Positions 38,407-48,000 of a DNA stretch of 64,000 nt are shown piece after piece. How positions within the stretch are numbered: position 1 is the stretch's first letter; the number at the start of each line of letters is the position of its first letter. The stretch lies in NCBI GenBank assembly GCA_016795105.1, contig JAEUIH010000005.1, positions 191,483-255,482 on the forward strand. The letters run 5' to 3'. The position numbers and the translations under genes are program-made. The notes beneath the pieces are model-generated. The model saw nothing but the letters and a program-made list of their open reading frames with translations. It had not been told where the DNA came from and made no database searches. Source of the DNA: Planctomyces sp. Lineage in GTDB: Bacteria > Planctomycetota > Planctomycetia > Planctomycetales > Planctomycetaceae.

Positions 38407-39630
38407 ATGAATAACTGGAACTCACAAAGACTTCTAATGTTTGCTGTTGTTGTTGTGCTGATACTTGCTGGCACTGTCGCATGTTCGGCAGCAGACGAGC
38501 AGCAAACTGAGAATTCGCAGCCGCCGGACGGTTCAGTTTCAAACTCTGTCGTTGCAGAACAGGGTTCGCTGTATTCGGCATTGCCCGGTTCCGAGTGGAG
38601 TCGAGTAGAAACGTCCGTCGATCGGGGACTCGAATATCTTGCAGGTGTGCAGGAAGCTGACGGTCGTTTTCCGGGTGAGGAAGTCGCTCAGCCGGCGATC
38701 ACCAGTCTGGCGATCATGGCATTTCTATCCCGCGGCCATACGCCCGATCAGGGGAAATACGGACGGCAGATTTCTCTGGCAATTGATTTCGTTCTGTCGA
38801 CTCAAAAGCGACGAGGGTATTTCTCACTGTTGCCCGTTGTGCCGCCTGCTGGTCATATGACACCCGGGCAGACAGTCACATACAACCACTCGATTGCGGG
38901 GCTGATGCTGGGCGAGGTCTATGGAATGACATCCGGAGAACGGTCGGCAAAGATCGAAACCGCCATGACGGCCGCATTGATTTACCATCGAGAAGTACAG
39001 ACTCGGAAGAAAGAAGTTGAAAGCGACTTTGGAGGTTTTCGGTATGGTTATCCTGAGGGGCCGAACGCCGCGTCTGACATGTCTGTAACTGGTTGGGCGC
39101 TGATGTTTCTTCGATCCGCAAGAAACGCCGAATTCAACGTTCCCAAATTGTACTTTGATGAGGGTCTGGATTTTGTTGAACGCTGTCACGAACGAGATCC
39201 GTCACTGCACGAAAAAGGGATCTTTCGATATCGACCGCTGGAATCCGAGCCAAATGGGAATCCCCAGATTACTCTGGCAAACACCGCCTCAGCGATGCTC
39301 ACACTAATCCTTGGCGGCCGACATCAGCATGAAGGAGTAACGCAGGGAGCTGCCTGGTTTCGTTCGCGTCCGTATCCGAAACCGTGGCAGGATGGCTACT
39401 ACTATTTGTCTTCGTACTACAGCAGCCAGGCAATGGCACAGGTCGGCGGAGACACCTGGAATCAGATCTTCCCGCAGATCGCCGCAGGGATACTTTCAGA
39501 ACAAACCAAAGACGGCGGCTGGCCTCCTGGAGGAGGATCTGAGCGAAGCTATGGCTCGAGCTACAGTACATCACTGGCAGTACTTGCGTTGACTCCGGCG
39601 TATCAGCTTCTTCCGATCTACCAAAGGTAA
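38407..39630 (+). CDS. Secreted prenyltransferase/squalene-oxidase repeat (alpha/alpha toroid) protein
   Basis: A 407-residue protein with a signal peptide (~8-30, LMFAVVVVLILAGTVACSAA; a lipobox-like Cys is present). The mature part shows repeated toroid motifs: VDRGLEYLAGVQEADGRF, QPAITSLAIMAFLSRGH, YNHSIAGLMLGEVYG, ASDMSVTGWALMFLRSA, ANTASAMLTLILGG, YYLSSYYSSQAMAQ and YSTSLAVLALTP. This fold occurs in terpene cyclases and prenyltransferases, but the acidic DxDD-type catalytic motif is not visible, so it is probably a binding or scaffold protein. It follows the giant protein by 14 bases and ends the MoxR operon at a hairpin. Confidence 0.85.
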   Translation: MNNWNSQRLLMFAVVVVLILAGTVACSAADEQQTENSQPPDGSVSNSVVAEQGSLYSALPGSEWSRVETSVDRGLEYLAGVQEADGRFPGEEVAQPAITSLAIMAFLSRGHTPDQGKYGRQISLAIDFVLSTQKRRGYFSLLPVVPPAGHMTPGQTVTYNHSIAGLMLGEVYGMTSGERSAKIETAMTAALIYHREVQTRKKEVESDFGGFRYGYPEGPNAASDMSVTGWALMFLRSARNAEFNVPKLYFDEGLDFVERCHERDPSLHEKGIFRYRPLESEPNGNPQITLANTASAMLTLILGGRHQHEGVTQGAAWFRSRPYPKPWQDGYYYLSSYYSSQAMAQVGGDTWNQIFPQIAAGILSEQTKDGGWPPGGGSERSYGSSYSTSLAVLALTPAYQLLPIYQR

Positions 39631-39665
39631 CACCCTTCAGCGTCCGGAGGACTCTGAAGGGTGTT
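39629..39665. terminator. Hairpin terminator-like element between convergent genes
   Basis: A 12-bp perfect stem (39629-39640 with 39654-39665), extended by four more pairs after a single mismatch, begins inside the stop codon of the toroid gene. It lies between convergent genes. No T run follows, so intrinsic termination is likely but not certain. Confidence 0.55.
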
Positions 39666-39692
39666 GAGTTGATCGAAGCGTGTCTGCGATAA

Positions 39693-40232
39693 TCAGTTAT
39701 GGTGGTTATGTTTGGTTGTGTGATCGCAATTATCACAGCGTGGGTCGGGCTGACGGGCAATGTAAGAAGGACCATAGAGAGCCTGCCCGTCGTGAAGTTC
39801 GTATGGCGCATATTCCATACGAAAACTGTCACAGGGTTCAGCGAACATGTGTCCGTAGCCGCGTGGTCGGAATGAATCCGGAGCACATCGCTGACACTGT
39901 GTCAGAGTAGCAGCACGAGGACGATACCACGTCGTGTACTTATCCATCGGCAGCATAAAATGCTTGAAGCCGTGACCTGCTGACCCGGGAGCTCCGAGGT
40001 CTGGAGTCTGACGAAAGACCGAAAACCCATTGAAGAAGAACGGATCGGAAGGACGAGTCAGTCGATTCGAACCGCTATAGTCCGGCCGAGCGGCATCGTT
40101 CGACTTGTCGTAGATCGACGACTGAACTTCAGGGACCGGACTCAGCTGGGTGGGCTGCTGCTGAGCATTCACGGACAGGTGACCAACGAGTACTGCGGTC
40201 ACGAAAACGCCAATGCGATAATGGATGCGCAT
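39693..40232 (-). CDS. Small secreted protein, planctomycete-type hypothetical
   Basis: A 179-residue protein. The signal peptide spans ~1-23 (IGVFVTAVLVGHLSVNAQ). The mature part is rich in Pro, Tyr, Arg and Asp and has two CxxC pairs (CQRC and CDNC) plus one single Cys, and a His/Asn-rich end (HTTKHNHHN). The pattern YELHDGQALYGPSYIARQPDP looks like a conserved end motif. I do not recognise a named family. CxxC pairs outside the cytoplasm could form disulfides or bind metal. ATG 40232 begins the signal peptide directly. It is convergent with the MoxR operon. Confidence 0.7.
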   Translation of the reverse strand: MRIHYRIGVFVTAVLVGHLSVNAQQQPTQLSPVPEVQSSIYDKSNDAARPDYSGSNRLTRPSDPFFFNGFSVFRQTPDLGAPGSAGHGFKHFMLPMDKYTTWYRPRAATLTQCQRCAPDSFRPRGYGHMFAEPCDSFRMEYAPYELHDGQALYGPSYIARQPDPRCDNCDHTTKHNHHN

Positions 40233-40443
40233 CCTGCTTCTTCCTGCTGAATCCTTTCAACGCCTGTGACACTCAACGATTGCGGTCACACTTCTGAGTA
40301 GTTCGTCAGCGGGCCATTGTTCTCAGCAGATGATTCCTCTTCTGGCCTTCCTCATCGGTCAGTATCGAATCGGATTTGGCTGTTCGTCCGATTGTTCCGA
40401 ATGGATGGCCTGACAGCAATCGGCATTTGCTGCCGCAGACGAT

Positions 40444-41379
40444 TCAGCAGGCTTCGCGGAACTTCAGTGATGGCTTCTCGATCGTAACGATCGTGTTTGG
40501 GGGAACGCTTCGGTTCAGAGAGACGCTCGAACCGATCTGAGATCCGCGTCCGATCACTGTCGTCCCTCCCAGAATGGTCGCATTGGAGTAAACAGTGACC
40601 TGATCCTCAAGAGTTGGATGACGTTTTGTGCCGCGGATCAGGTTACCATCTTCATCCCGAGGAAATGACCAGGCCCCAAGAGTCACTCCCTGATACAGGG
40701 TTACTCCTCGTCCAAGAACGCTGGTTTCTCCAATCACGACACCTGTTCCATGATCGATGAAAAAGGCTTCGCCGATCGTGGCACCCGGATGAATGTCAAT
40801 GCCGGTCACCCGATGTGCGGATTCCGTCATGATTCGAGGCAGGTAGGGGACACCCAGCAGCAGCAATTCATGAGCAATTCGGTAAACAAACACGGCCTCG
40901 ATTCCGGGGTAGCACAGAAGAATCTCTTCATGTCCCCGGGCCGCCGGGTCTCGTTCAAACGCCGCAGCGACGTCGGTCATCAGGACTCGGCGAATCTCGG
41001 GAAGCCTCGACAGAAATTCGTCGACGAGTGTCCCGGGAGACACAGCGGACGCAGCCTGGAGAGGTGCGTCTGAACTGATCACCCGCAGGCTGCTGGTTTT
41101 CGCATGACTCAATGCACGGCCAACTTCGATTCGAAGGCGTGATTGAGTTCGAATGAGGATATCTTCAATTTCCCGACTCACGTTTCGGGTAACCGATGTC
41201 CGGATGGTATGGACACCCGGAAACAGCAGTTCGCGCAGATTATTGAGAATGCTCAGAACACCCGAGACGGAAGGAAGTGGTGAAGCACCCGGACAGCAGG
41301 TTGGACAGCATTCGAAATTCTCCGAAAGCGCTGCAACAAGCTGATCCAGTCCTGCTCCCTCAACTTCACTCCGACGCAT
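40444..41379 (-). CDS. cysE: Serine O-acetyltransferase
   Basis: A 311-residue protein. It transfers acetyl from acetyl-CoA to L-serine to make O-acetylserine, the precursor of cysteine. The N-terminal helical domain (~40-190) is longer than in short CysE forms and resembles the EpsC/plant-type length. The left-handed beta-helix starts at GIDIHPGATIG and carries the catalytic region FFIDHGTGVVIGET, then GVTLYQGVTLGA and the hexapeptide repeats NATILGG, TVIGRGSQIG. A Cys-rich stretch (CCPTCCPG) near residue 25 is unusual. ATG 41379 is chosen over TTG 41394. No cysK is adjacent. Confidence 0.93.
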   Translation of the reverse strand: MRRSEVEGAGLDQLVAALSENFECCPTCCPGASPLPSVSGVLSILNNLRELLFPGVHTIRTSVTRNVSREIEDILIRTQSRLRIEVGRALSHAKTSSLRVISSDAPLQAASAVSPGTLVDEFLSRLPEIRRVLMTDVAAAFERDPAARGHEEILLCYPGIEAVFVYRIAHELLLLGVPYLPRIMTESAHRVTGIDIHPGATIGEAFFIDHGTGVVIGETSVLGRGVTLYQGVTLGAWSFPRDEDGNLIRGTKRHPTLEDQVTVYSNATILGGTTVIGRGSQIGSSVSLNRSVPPNTIVTIEKPSLKFREAC

Positions 41380-41421
41380 GGCTGAGTCTTTCAAAACGAT
41401 CTATGAAACAACCTTCAGTAT

Positions 41422-42831
41422 GTGGAACCACCGCTGGAAGATCGGCTTCCGCCCTCATCATTCTGCAACCATGGAACATTGGGTTCATTCGGATCGTTTG
41501 ATTCGAGAGGCAACTCAGGAATCTTAGGCACTGCTACCCAAAACGCTGCGATCTTACCCAGCCGGAAAAGTTTCAACAGACGCCCTATCCTGGGCCGATT
41601 TTGCGTCAGACCGGTGTTTGACACTGCGACCAATGTACAACTCCAGACCCACCTGAGGCTGATTGTGCTGCAGGAATCCCATCCTTCATTTGCAACGAGT
41701 GGCAACTTGAATCATTCATGGGGACGTCGACTGGAATCGCTGCGAAATCAGTTGACTGCACAAAATCGGCGTGCCACAGGGCCATTCAGTCATCCGCTGG
41801 CGAAACTCGGCCCTCTGCAGAAACTTCGAGAACATATCCGCGATCTGTCTCGCCTGGCGGATGCAGCAATCCTGAATGCAGAAGCTTCGTCGCCGGAAAG
41901 GATGCAGACGCTGATCAACGACCTGAAGATGCTTCTGCAAACTCAGCAATCCTGGACAGATCGACTTGAAAATCAGATCTGGCGTCTGGAATCACAGGCA
42001 AAGTGGCAAAATCAACTGCTTGAACTCATCCGGAGTGAAAATCTCAACCCATGCGATCTGGGAGAATTCTGTTCCGGTCTGGCAGGTGAAACCACATCGC
42101 TGCCCTCTGGCATTTTGCTCCTGCCGGAGCCCGGTCTGTCGTTTGCTCCTGAACGTGCCTTTGTCGGATGGTCGAGGTCACTCAGCTGGACGGTCGAAAT
42201 GGCCCGAATCTCAGCGTTTACGGCCTCGAGTCTTCACCCGGATCTCGCAGGAGATCATCTCGTCCGCAGTGCTTTGCTTGCTTCAATTCACTCTGCGAAA
42301 GACGTCAGCGAGGACATTCACCAAACAGACTCGTTTCGGCAAGTGATTCAGATCTGTGTTGATTCGCAACAGCCGGTTGCTCATTCCGTCTCAAACCTGG
42401 TACAACTGGTTCGACGATTCATGTTGTTGATTGAAGATGTGTCGTTGTCAAGTCAGGATCGGCTGATCCCGCCGGAGCTGGTCGACCTGTATTCGCGATC
42501 ATGCCGACAACTTTCTTCTGTTACACATGTTGCTGATTCTGGGAATAAAGATGTGACATCCGGATGTCGCGACTTCGAGACAACTGGATCTATGGTTCAG
42601 GAATTCGTGAAAAGTATTGGACTGACGAATCTCGAAAAGGCCGCATTTGCCGTTGGCGAGTCAACGATTCTGACGCACAAGTTGAGATGGCACGATGCTG
42701 AAATGCCATCGCGCAATCGTCGCAGTCATACAAACTCCATCGTGGCCGCACCAGCCAAACCGAAGCTCCTGCTCATCTGCGATGAAGACTCGGCAGAATC
42801 AGCAGAAACTGCCGAACTGTTAGTGAATTGA
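41422..42831 (+). CDS. Unknown cytoplasmic protein, possibly a degenerate HD-type protein
   Basis: A 469-residue protein with no signal peptide or clear membrane helix. The first ~75 residues are low in structure. The middle part (~95-215) is helical, with a coiled-coil-like stretch (WTDRLENQIWRLESQ). Residues ~270-400 (SLSWTVEMARISAFTASSL, HLVRSALLASI) have the helical spacing of HD-type signalling domains, but the His-Asp metal ligands are missing. This likeness is weak. GTG 41422 is the earliest possible start because an in-frame stop lies at 41404. The real start may be further inside, since only 42 bases separate it from cysE on the other strand. Confidence 0.5.
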   Translation: MEPPLEDRLPPSSFCNHGTLGSFGSFDSRGNSGILGTATQNAAILPSRKSFNRRPILGRFCVRPVFDTATNVQLQTHLRLIVLQESHPSFATSGNLNHSWGRRLESLRNQLTAQNRRATGPFSHPLAKLGPLQKLREHIRDLSRLADAAILNAEASSPERMQTLINDLKMLLQTQQSWTDRLENQIWRLESQAKWQNQLLELIRSENLNPCDLGEFCSGLAGETTSLPSGILLLPEPGLSFAPERAFVGWSRSLSWTVEMARISAFTASSLHPDLAGDHLVRSALLASIHSAKDVSEDIHQTDSFRQVIQICVDSQQPVAHSVSNLVQLVRRFMLLIEDVSLSSQDRLIPPELVDLYSRSCRQLSSVTHVADSGNKDVTSGCRDFETTGSMVQEFVKSIGLTNLEKAAFAVGESTILTHKLRWHDAEMPSRNRRSHTNSIVAAPAKPKLLLICDEDSAESAETAELLVN

Positions 42832-42945
42832 TGATTATAAGGATTGGGTAACGACAACCGGCGAGTCTGACACCGCGATGAGTCGATAACTGTTTCAATA
42901 GTTGGTGTTCCATCTTTCAGCGTTCTTTTTCCCTGTGTGTCTCGC

Positions 42946-43704
42946 ATGTCCTCTGAAGAAATCGCGACAACAGATGAAGCAGACTACTGGTGCGATGCCC
43001 GAAGCCCGCTCTCCAGTTTGTTGTTTCTTCTGCCCTGGATCGCGGCATATGAGGTGGGAATTCTGTTCTTCGCTGGAGATCAGTCAGAGGGACTGAGGAA
43101 TGGTGCCGACTTCTGGATGAGATCCTGGTTGTCCATCGCCGGAATCGGCCAAATTCTTCTTCCAATTCTGGTGGTTTCTGCCCTGCTCATTTGGCATATC
43201 ATTCGCAGAGATCCCTGGCGAGTTCGTCTGGACACGCAGGCGGGTATGCTGGCGGAAAGTCTGTTGCTGGCGGTTGGGCTGGTCGCTGTTGGACAGTTGC
43301 ACGATCTTCTGTTTCGCAAACTTGAAGCAGGCGAGGCGGCGGATCCGCTGATCGTCAATGCGATTTCAGGTCAGTGGACCCGGGCAATTTCGTTCATTGG
43401 CGCTGGTGTCTATGAAGAAGTAATGTTCCGCCTGATGCTCGTGCCACTTGCGTTCTGTGCATTTCGGATGTTCGAGTTTCCTCCCCGAGGCGCCGCCGTG
43501 ATGGCAGCAATTTCATCCAGCTTCATCTTTGCACTTGCTCATCACATCGGTCCATCCGCAGATGCTTTCAATCTGTTTACATTCTCATTCCGTGCCGCCG
43601 CTGGAATGTTCTTCGCTGCTGTATTCCTGCTTCGTGGAATCGGCATCTCGGTCGGCTGCCACGCCGCCTATGACCTACTCGTGGGCGTCCTCCTGACGAT
43701 CTGA
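42946..43704 (+). CDS. CPBP-family intramembrane metalloprotease
   Basis: A 252-residue membrane protein with about six hydrophobic segments. The family's three active-site motifs are visible: EEVMFR (from VYEEVMFRLML, ~160-170), FALAHH (~205-210) and HAAYD near the end (CHAAYDLLVG). CPBP proteins are CAAX-protease/bacteriocin-processing-like enzymes that cut substrates within the membrane. Substrate unknown. ATG 42946 and GTG 42937 are both possible, without a clear ribosome-binding site. The stop lies four bases before a hairpin element shared with the convergent ThiF-like gene. Confidence 0.88.
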   Translation: MSSEEIATTDEADYWCDARSPLSSLLFLLPWIAAYEVGILFFAGDQSEGLRNGADFWMRSWLSIAGIGQILLPILVVSALLIWHIIRRDPWRVRLDTQAGMLAESLLLAVGLVAVGQLHDLLFRKLEAGEAADPLIVNAISGQWTRAISFIGAGVYEEVMFRLMLVPLAFCAFRMFEFPPRGAAVMAAISSSFIFALAHHIGPSADAFNLFTFSFRAAAGMFFAAVFLLRGIGISVGCHAAYDLLVGVLLTI

Positions 43705-43707
43705 AAC

Positions 43708-43820
43708 GTAGCAGGCACATTCCATGTGCCGTCCGCCTCAGCCCTGGACCTTGCGTTGCTGCGATTGTAGTGGCCGTCTCACTGGATTCGGGCGGACGGA
43801 AGACGGTGTCTGCCTGCTAC
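43708..43820. repeat. GTAGCAGGCA-ended hairpin element, copy 1
   Basis: A ~113-bp element with terminal inverted repeats (GTAGCAGGCA and TGCCTGCTAC) and an inner pair GTCCGCC/GGCGGAC, so the single strand can fold into a long hairpin. A second near-identical copy follows after one base. The same element family appears at the right end of the window (63842-63957). It is non-coding and too short for a transposase; a MITE/REP-like unit is the best description. Confidence 0.88.
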
Positions 43821-43821
43821 A

Positions 43822-43933
43822 GTAGCAGGCACATTCCATGTGCCGTCCGCCTCACCCCTGGCCTTCGATTGCTGCGATTGTAGTGGCCGTCTCACTGGAT
43901 TCGGGCGGACGGCAGACGGAGTCTGCCTGCTAC
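43822..43933. repeat. GTAGCAGGCA-ended hairpin element, copy 2
   Basis: The second tandem copy, 112 bp, with the same termini and inner pairs. Its right end, read on the minus strand, supplies the TAG stop codon (43930-43932) of the ThiF-like gene. Changes relative to copy 1 are concentrated in the loop region, so both arms remain paired. Confidence 0.88.
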
Positions 43934-44673
43934 TTTAATTGCCCACAAACTGAACAGTTTTCGAGACGTTCGATCGGCAAGTGACGGAATTCCATTGACT
44001 TGAGGTTGATTGTCAGTAACCGGCCAGCGAGCGTTTCACCAATCCCGGTAATGGTCTTAATCACCTCGATCGCAGCCAATGTTCCAGCCACTCCGGCGGT
44101 TGCGCCGAGCACCGGGAACTGGCGTTTCCAGTGAACGGGGTCATCGGGGTAGAGACATCTCAGGCACGGAGTCTGTCCGGGGATGATTGTGGTCAGCTGT
44201 GCCGTGAGGTGATACATCGCGCATTCGATCAACGGTTTCCGAAATCGGACCGCTGCTGCATTCATAGCAAATCTCTCGGAGAACAATGGAGCTGCATCGA
44301 CCACCAGATCGACGAACTCGACATGCTCCAGAGCCAGTTCGTTGGTCATGTTCTGCGGGACCGTTACAACATCCACGTGTGGGTTTAGATCGCTTAGGCG
44401 GCGTCGAGCAGATTCAAGACGAGGTCGTCCGATCCAGTCTGTGGTCATCAGAATCTGACGATTCAGATCGCTGGGACGAACATTGCCAGCGTGAGCAAGA
44501 ACGAGCCGTCCAACCCCGGCTGCCGCAAGATACAGTGCAACTGCTCCCCCAACACCACCAACGCGAGAAATGAGGACACTGGACTGACGCAGTTTCTCCT
44601 GAGCATCTTTACCGAACTCGGGTGCCCACATCTGCCATTCGTAACGAGCGCTCTCTTCGGGAGTCAGTGGCAT
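43930..44673 (-). CDS. Divergent ThiF/MoeB/HesA-family protein lacking key adenylation residues
   Basis: A 247-residue E1-like protein. The N-terminus (LTPEESARYEWQMWAPEFG) and core (GGVGGAVALYLAAAGVG, SDLNRQIL) match MoeB/ThiF. However, the first Gly of the nucleotide-binding GxGG loop is Arg37, the acidic ribose/Mg ligands after strand 2 are replaced by HAGN, and the catalytic DCTD motif reads DAAP (~110). Two zinc-type pairs are kept (CLRC and CSVC). It may be inactive or use a different chemistry. ATG 44673 lies four bases after the S4 gene's stop; GTG 44688 would overlap it. Its TAG stop lies within the hairpin element. Confidence 0.8.
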   Translation of the reverse strand: MPLTPEESARYEWQMWAPEFGKDAQEKLRQSSVLISRVGGVGGAVALYLAAAGVGRLVLAHAGNVRPSDLNRQILMTTDWIGRPRLESARRRLSDLNPHVDVVTVPQNMTNELALEHVEFVDLVVDAAPLFSERFAMNAAAVRFRKPLIECAMYHLTAQLTTIIPGQTPCLRCLYPDDPVHWKRQFPVLGATAGVAGTLAAIEVIKTITGIGETLAGRLLTINLKSMEFRHLPIERLENCSVCGQLK

Positions 44674-44677
44674 GACT

Positions 44678-44908
44678 CTAGCCGCCACTCAGCCATGGGT
44701 CCGGAGAAAATGTCTCACCATTGAACTCCACTGTATCACCCTGACTCAGCTTTCGGCGACGTCGTGTTTCAACGGCTCCGTTGACGAGCACTTCACCACC
44801 CTGAATCAGCATTTTGGCCTGACCACCGGAACCCACAATTCCGGCAAGTTTCAGGAATTGATCCAGACAGAGAGGTTCGCCTTTGGCGGATGATTGATCA
44901 GAGGGCAT
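44678..44908 (-). CDS. S4-domain RNA-binding protein (YbcJ/RlbA-like)
   Basis: A 76-residue protein that is essentially one S4 domain: LDQFLKLAGIVGSGGQAKML, IQGGEVLVNGAVETRRRRKL, then GDTVEFNG. The length and sequence fit the small YbcJ/YaaA group of ribosome-associated S4 proteins. The frame opens at 45010, but ATG 44908 fits the family's length. It lies directly upstream of the ThiF-like gene on the same strand, so the two are likely co-transcribed. It is divergent from the large dehydrogenase gene. Confidence 0.85.
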   Translation of the reverse strand: MPSDQSSAKGEPLCLDQFLKLAGIVGSGGQAKMLIQGGEVLVNGAVETRRRRKLSQGDTVEFNGETFSPDPWLSGG

Positions 44909-45092
44909 GAAGCGTCTCAGCAATTTCTTTTCTTTGCATTTGTTTTGGGATTCTGTTTTCAAGAGTATACCAACACTTGAACTGACGTGCATTTCTCCCA
45001 ACGAATGCAAATAATAAATGGGATTGGAGTCAGCTCGCCCGCTCTGGTCGTCTTTCCCACCACAATCCCCTCCAGCTCAGCGAGGTCCCCGC

Positions 45093-48000
45093 GTGAAATC
45101 TTTCCGCCAATTCCGGATCGCTCGACGATTATTCGCAGCAACACTGCTGGCCTCTATATTCCTTCACATCAGCTCGGCTGGTTGTCTGTCGTCGGCATTT
45201 GCACAGGAACCAAAGAACAGCTGGCACCTGCTGACTGTGCCTGACGCATTTCGCAGTGTGCCGGGTGGAGAACTCGCGCCCATCAACGGATACTCGTGGT
45301 ATCGAGCATTGGTCAGGATTCCGGCGGACTGGAGTGAGGGCGAAATCACGCTGTTTGCCGAATCGCTGGATGATGCACGTTCCGCCTGGGTCAATGGACG
45401 ACAGGTCGGGGCCACCGGGACATTTCCTCCTCAGTTTCGAAGCGGACTTGGTGAAAAGGGCCGCTATCCGGTCCCGAATTCTCTGCTTCAACCAGGTGAA
45501 TGGAACACCATTGCGCTGCGTGTCTTCCAGAGCGACCCTCGCCCCAACTTCAGCGTCGCCCCCGTTGTGATTCTGAATGAATCGACACGAACAGCAGTCC
45601 GGCTGGAAGGCCAATGGCAGTATCGCCCCGGAGACGATCCAGCCTGGTCCAGTGCAAAGCTGACAGAGTTTGGAGTTGAAACTGATGCAGGTCTGTCAGA
45701 AACAGATGCAGTGGCTCGTGGTCTCTATCAGCGCATCGATCAGGTTGAAGATATCGAAAAGTATGTCACCCGAAGAAATGGTGACACGGATCCGCTGACA
45801 CCGGAAGATGCTGTAAAGCGATTTCAAACTCCCGACGATCTGGAAGTTCAGCTTGTGTTGGGCGACCCGATCATTGCTCAGCCACTCTTTATGATGTGGG
45901 ATGAGCGAGGTCGAATGTGGGTGATGGAGTATCGTCAGTATCCGGACCCGGCCGGATTGACCATGGTGAGCAGAGACACGTTTCTGCGAAGTGTTTACGA
46001 CAAGGTCCCACCGCCGCCACCAAATCACTTTCGCGGACACGATCGGATTTCAATCCACGAAGATACAGATGGGGACGGCGTTTATGATCAGCATAAAACG
46101 TTTGTCGATGAACTGAATATAGCCACATCGTTCGCGATTGCGCATGGTGGTGTCTACGTCACAAATCCCCCTTATCTGTTGTTTTATCCGGATCGCAATC
46201 ACGACGACATTCCGGACGGTGATCCGGAAGTGCTGCTCGAAGGATTTGGGCTGGAAGACTCGCACTCTGTAATCAACAGTCTCCGCATGGGACCTGATGG
46301 ATGGCTGTACGGAGCTCAGGGAAGCACAGTCTCCGGAGTCATTCGAAAGCCTGGCTCAAAGGCGCCGCCAATCAGAACGCTGGGACAGCAAATCTGGCGT
46401 TACCATCCGAAGACTCAGATCTTCGAAGTCTTTGCGGAGGGTGGCGGAAACACGTTTGGATGCGAAATCGACAGTAAAGGGCGCGTTTACTCGGGACACA
46501 ATGGCGGTGATACTCGAGGCTTCCATTATGTTCAGGGCGGATATTATCGCAAAGGATTCGGAAAGCACGGACCGCTGTCAAACCCGTTTGCGTTCGGGTT
46601 CTTTGAAAACATCAGACATCATAGTGTCGCTCGTTTCACGCACAATTTTATCCTGTACGAAGAGAATCAGCTGCCTGAACGATTTCGAGGGAAGCTGTTT
46701 GGCATTGAGCCGCTTCAGGGACAGGTTGTGTTGAGTGATGTCCAGCCGTATCAGTCTTCGTTCGAAACAAAGGATATTGAACGAGTCCTGAAGACAGACG
46801 ATCCCTGGTTTCGGCCAGTTGATATCAAGGCCGGTCCGGATGGTTGTATTTATGTCGCTGACATGTATGAACAACGGATTGATCACAGTAGCCATTATGC
46901 CGGGCGCATCGACCGAGCCAGTGGGAGAATCTACCGACTCAAGTCCCGCCAGCAGCCAGTCACACCTCAGATTGATTACGGCAAAAAGACGTCTGCCCAA
47001 TTGCTGGACATCCTGAAACACCCTTCGCGATGGCATCGGCAGACGGCAAACCGTCTGTTGATCGATCGACACGACACAAGTCTCTCGCAAACCATTATGG
47101 AACGGATCCAGGAGTCTTCAGGACAGGACGCACTGGAGTACCTCTGGGCATTGAATGCCTCAGAGGAACTCAGCGATACTCACATTCTCGAACTTCTGAA
47201 GCACGGCGATCCGTTTGTGCGAGCCTGGACAGTCAGACTGACCGGGGATCGCAACTCGGCATCTGAACAGGTCAGCGAAGCTCTGAAATCTCTGGCGTCG
47301 GCTGAAGGGTATATCGAGGTTCGCAAACAACTGGCCAGTTCCGCAAAGCGACTTCCAACGGAATTGGCACTCGCGATTCTTGGTGAACTGATGAAGTATA
47401 ATGAAGACGCCACGGACATTCATCAGCCTCTGCTTGTCTGGTGGGCATTGGAGTCCCATGTGCAGCGAACCGAGGTACAGCAGATTCTGGCAAAAACGCT
47501 CAACAGTCCAGAAGCGTGGAAACGCCCGATGGTGCAGCAAGTGATTCTCGAACGCATGATGAAACGTTATGCGTCGACTGGTACTCGAGAAGACCTGATC
47601 TCCGCAGCCGTATTGCTGAAGTCAGTACCCGATCGACCAACTGCGGAAATCCTTCTAAAGGGTTTTGAGGAGGCCTTTCAGGGGCGTTCTCTGGCAGGGA
47701 TACCCGACGAACTTGCAGCGGCAATCGCCGAGAGCGGAGGTGGTTCATTGGCGTTGAGACTTCGACAGAGACAGCCGGACGCTGTAGAGCAGGCTCTGTT
47801 GCTGTTGGCGGATACACGAGCTAAGCCGGAAGAACGCAGACAGGTCGCCGAAGTTCTTGGCCAGACAGGGCTGAAAGAATCATTGCCTGTCCTGATGACT
47901 CTGGCGCAGAACGAACCTGAGTCCCCAGTGCTGTCGGCTGTGCTGACGGCACTGCAGTCGTTTGATGAACCTCGGATTGCTGACGTGGTGATCACTCGCC

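Noticed and set aside
38407..39630. Functional squalene-hopene cyclase or terpene synthase
   Set aside because: Only toroid repeats are visible; length is short for a cyclase and no DxDD-type acidic motif is seen.
43708..43933. Insertion sequence
   Set aside because: The elements are ~112 bp and have no coding capacity or target-site duplication that I can identify.
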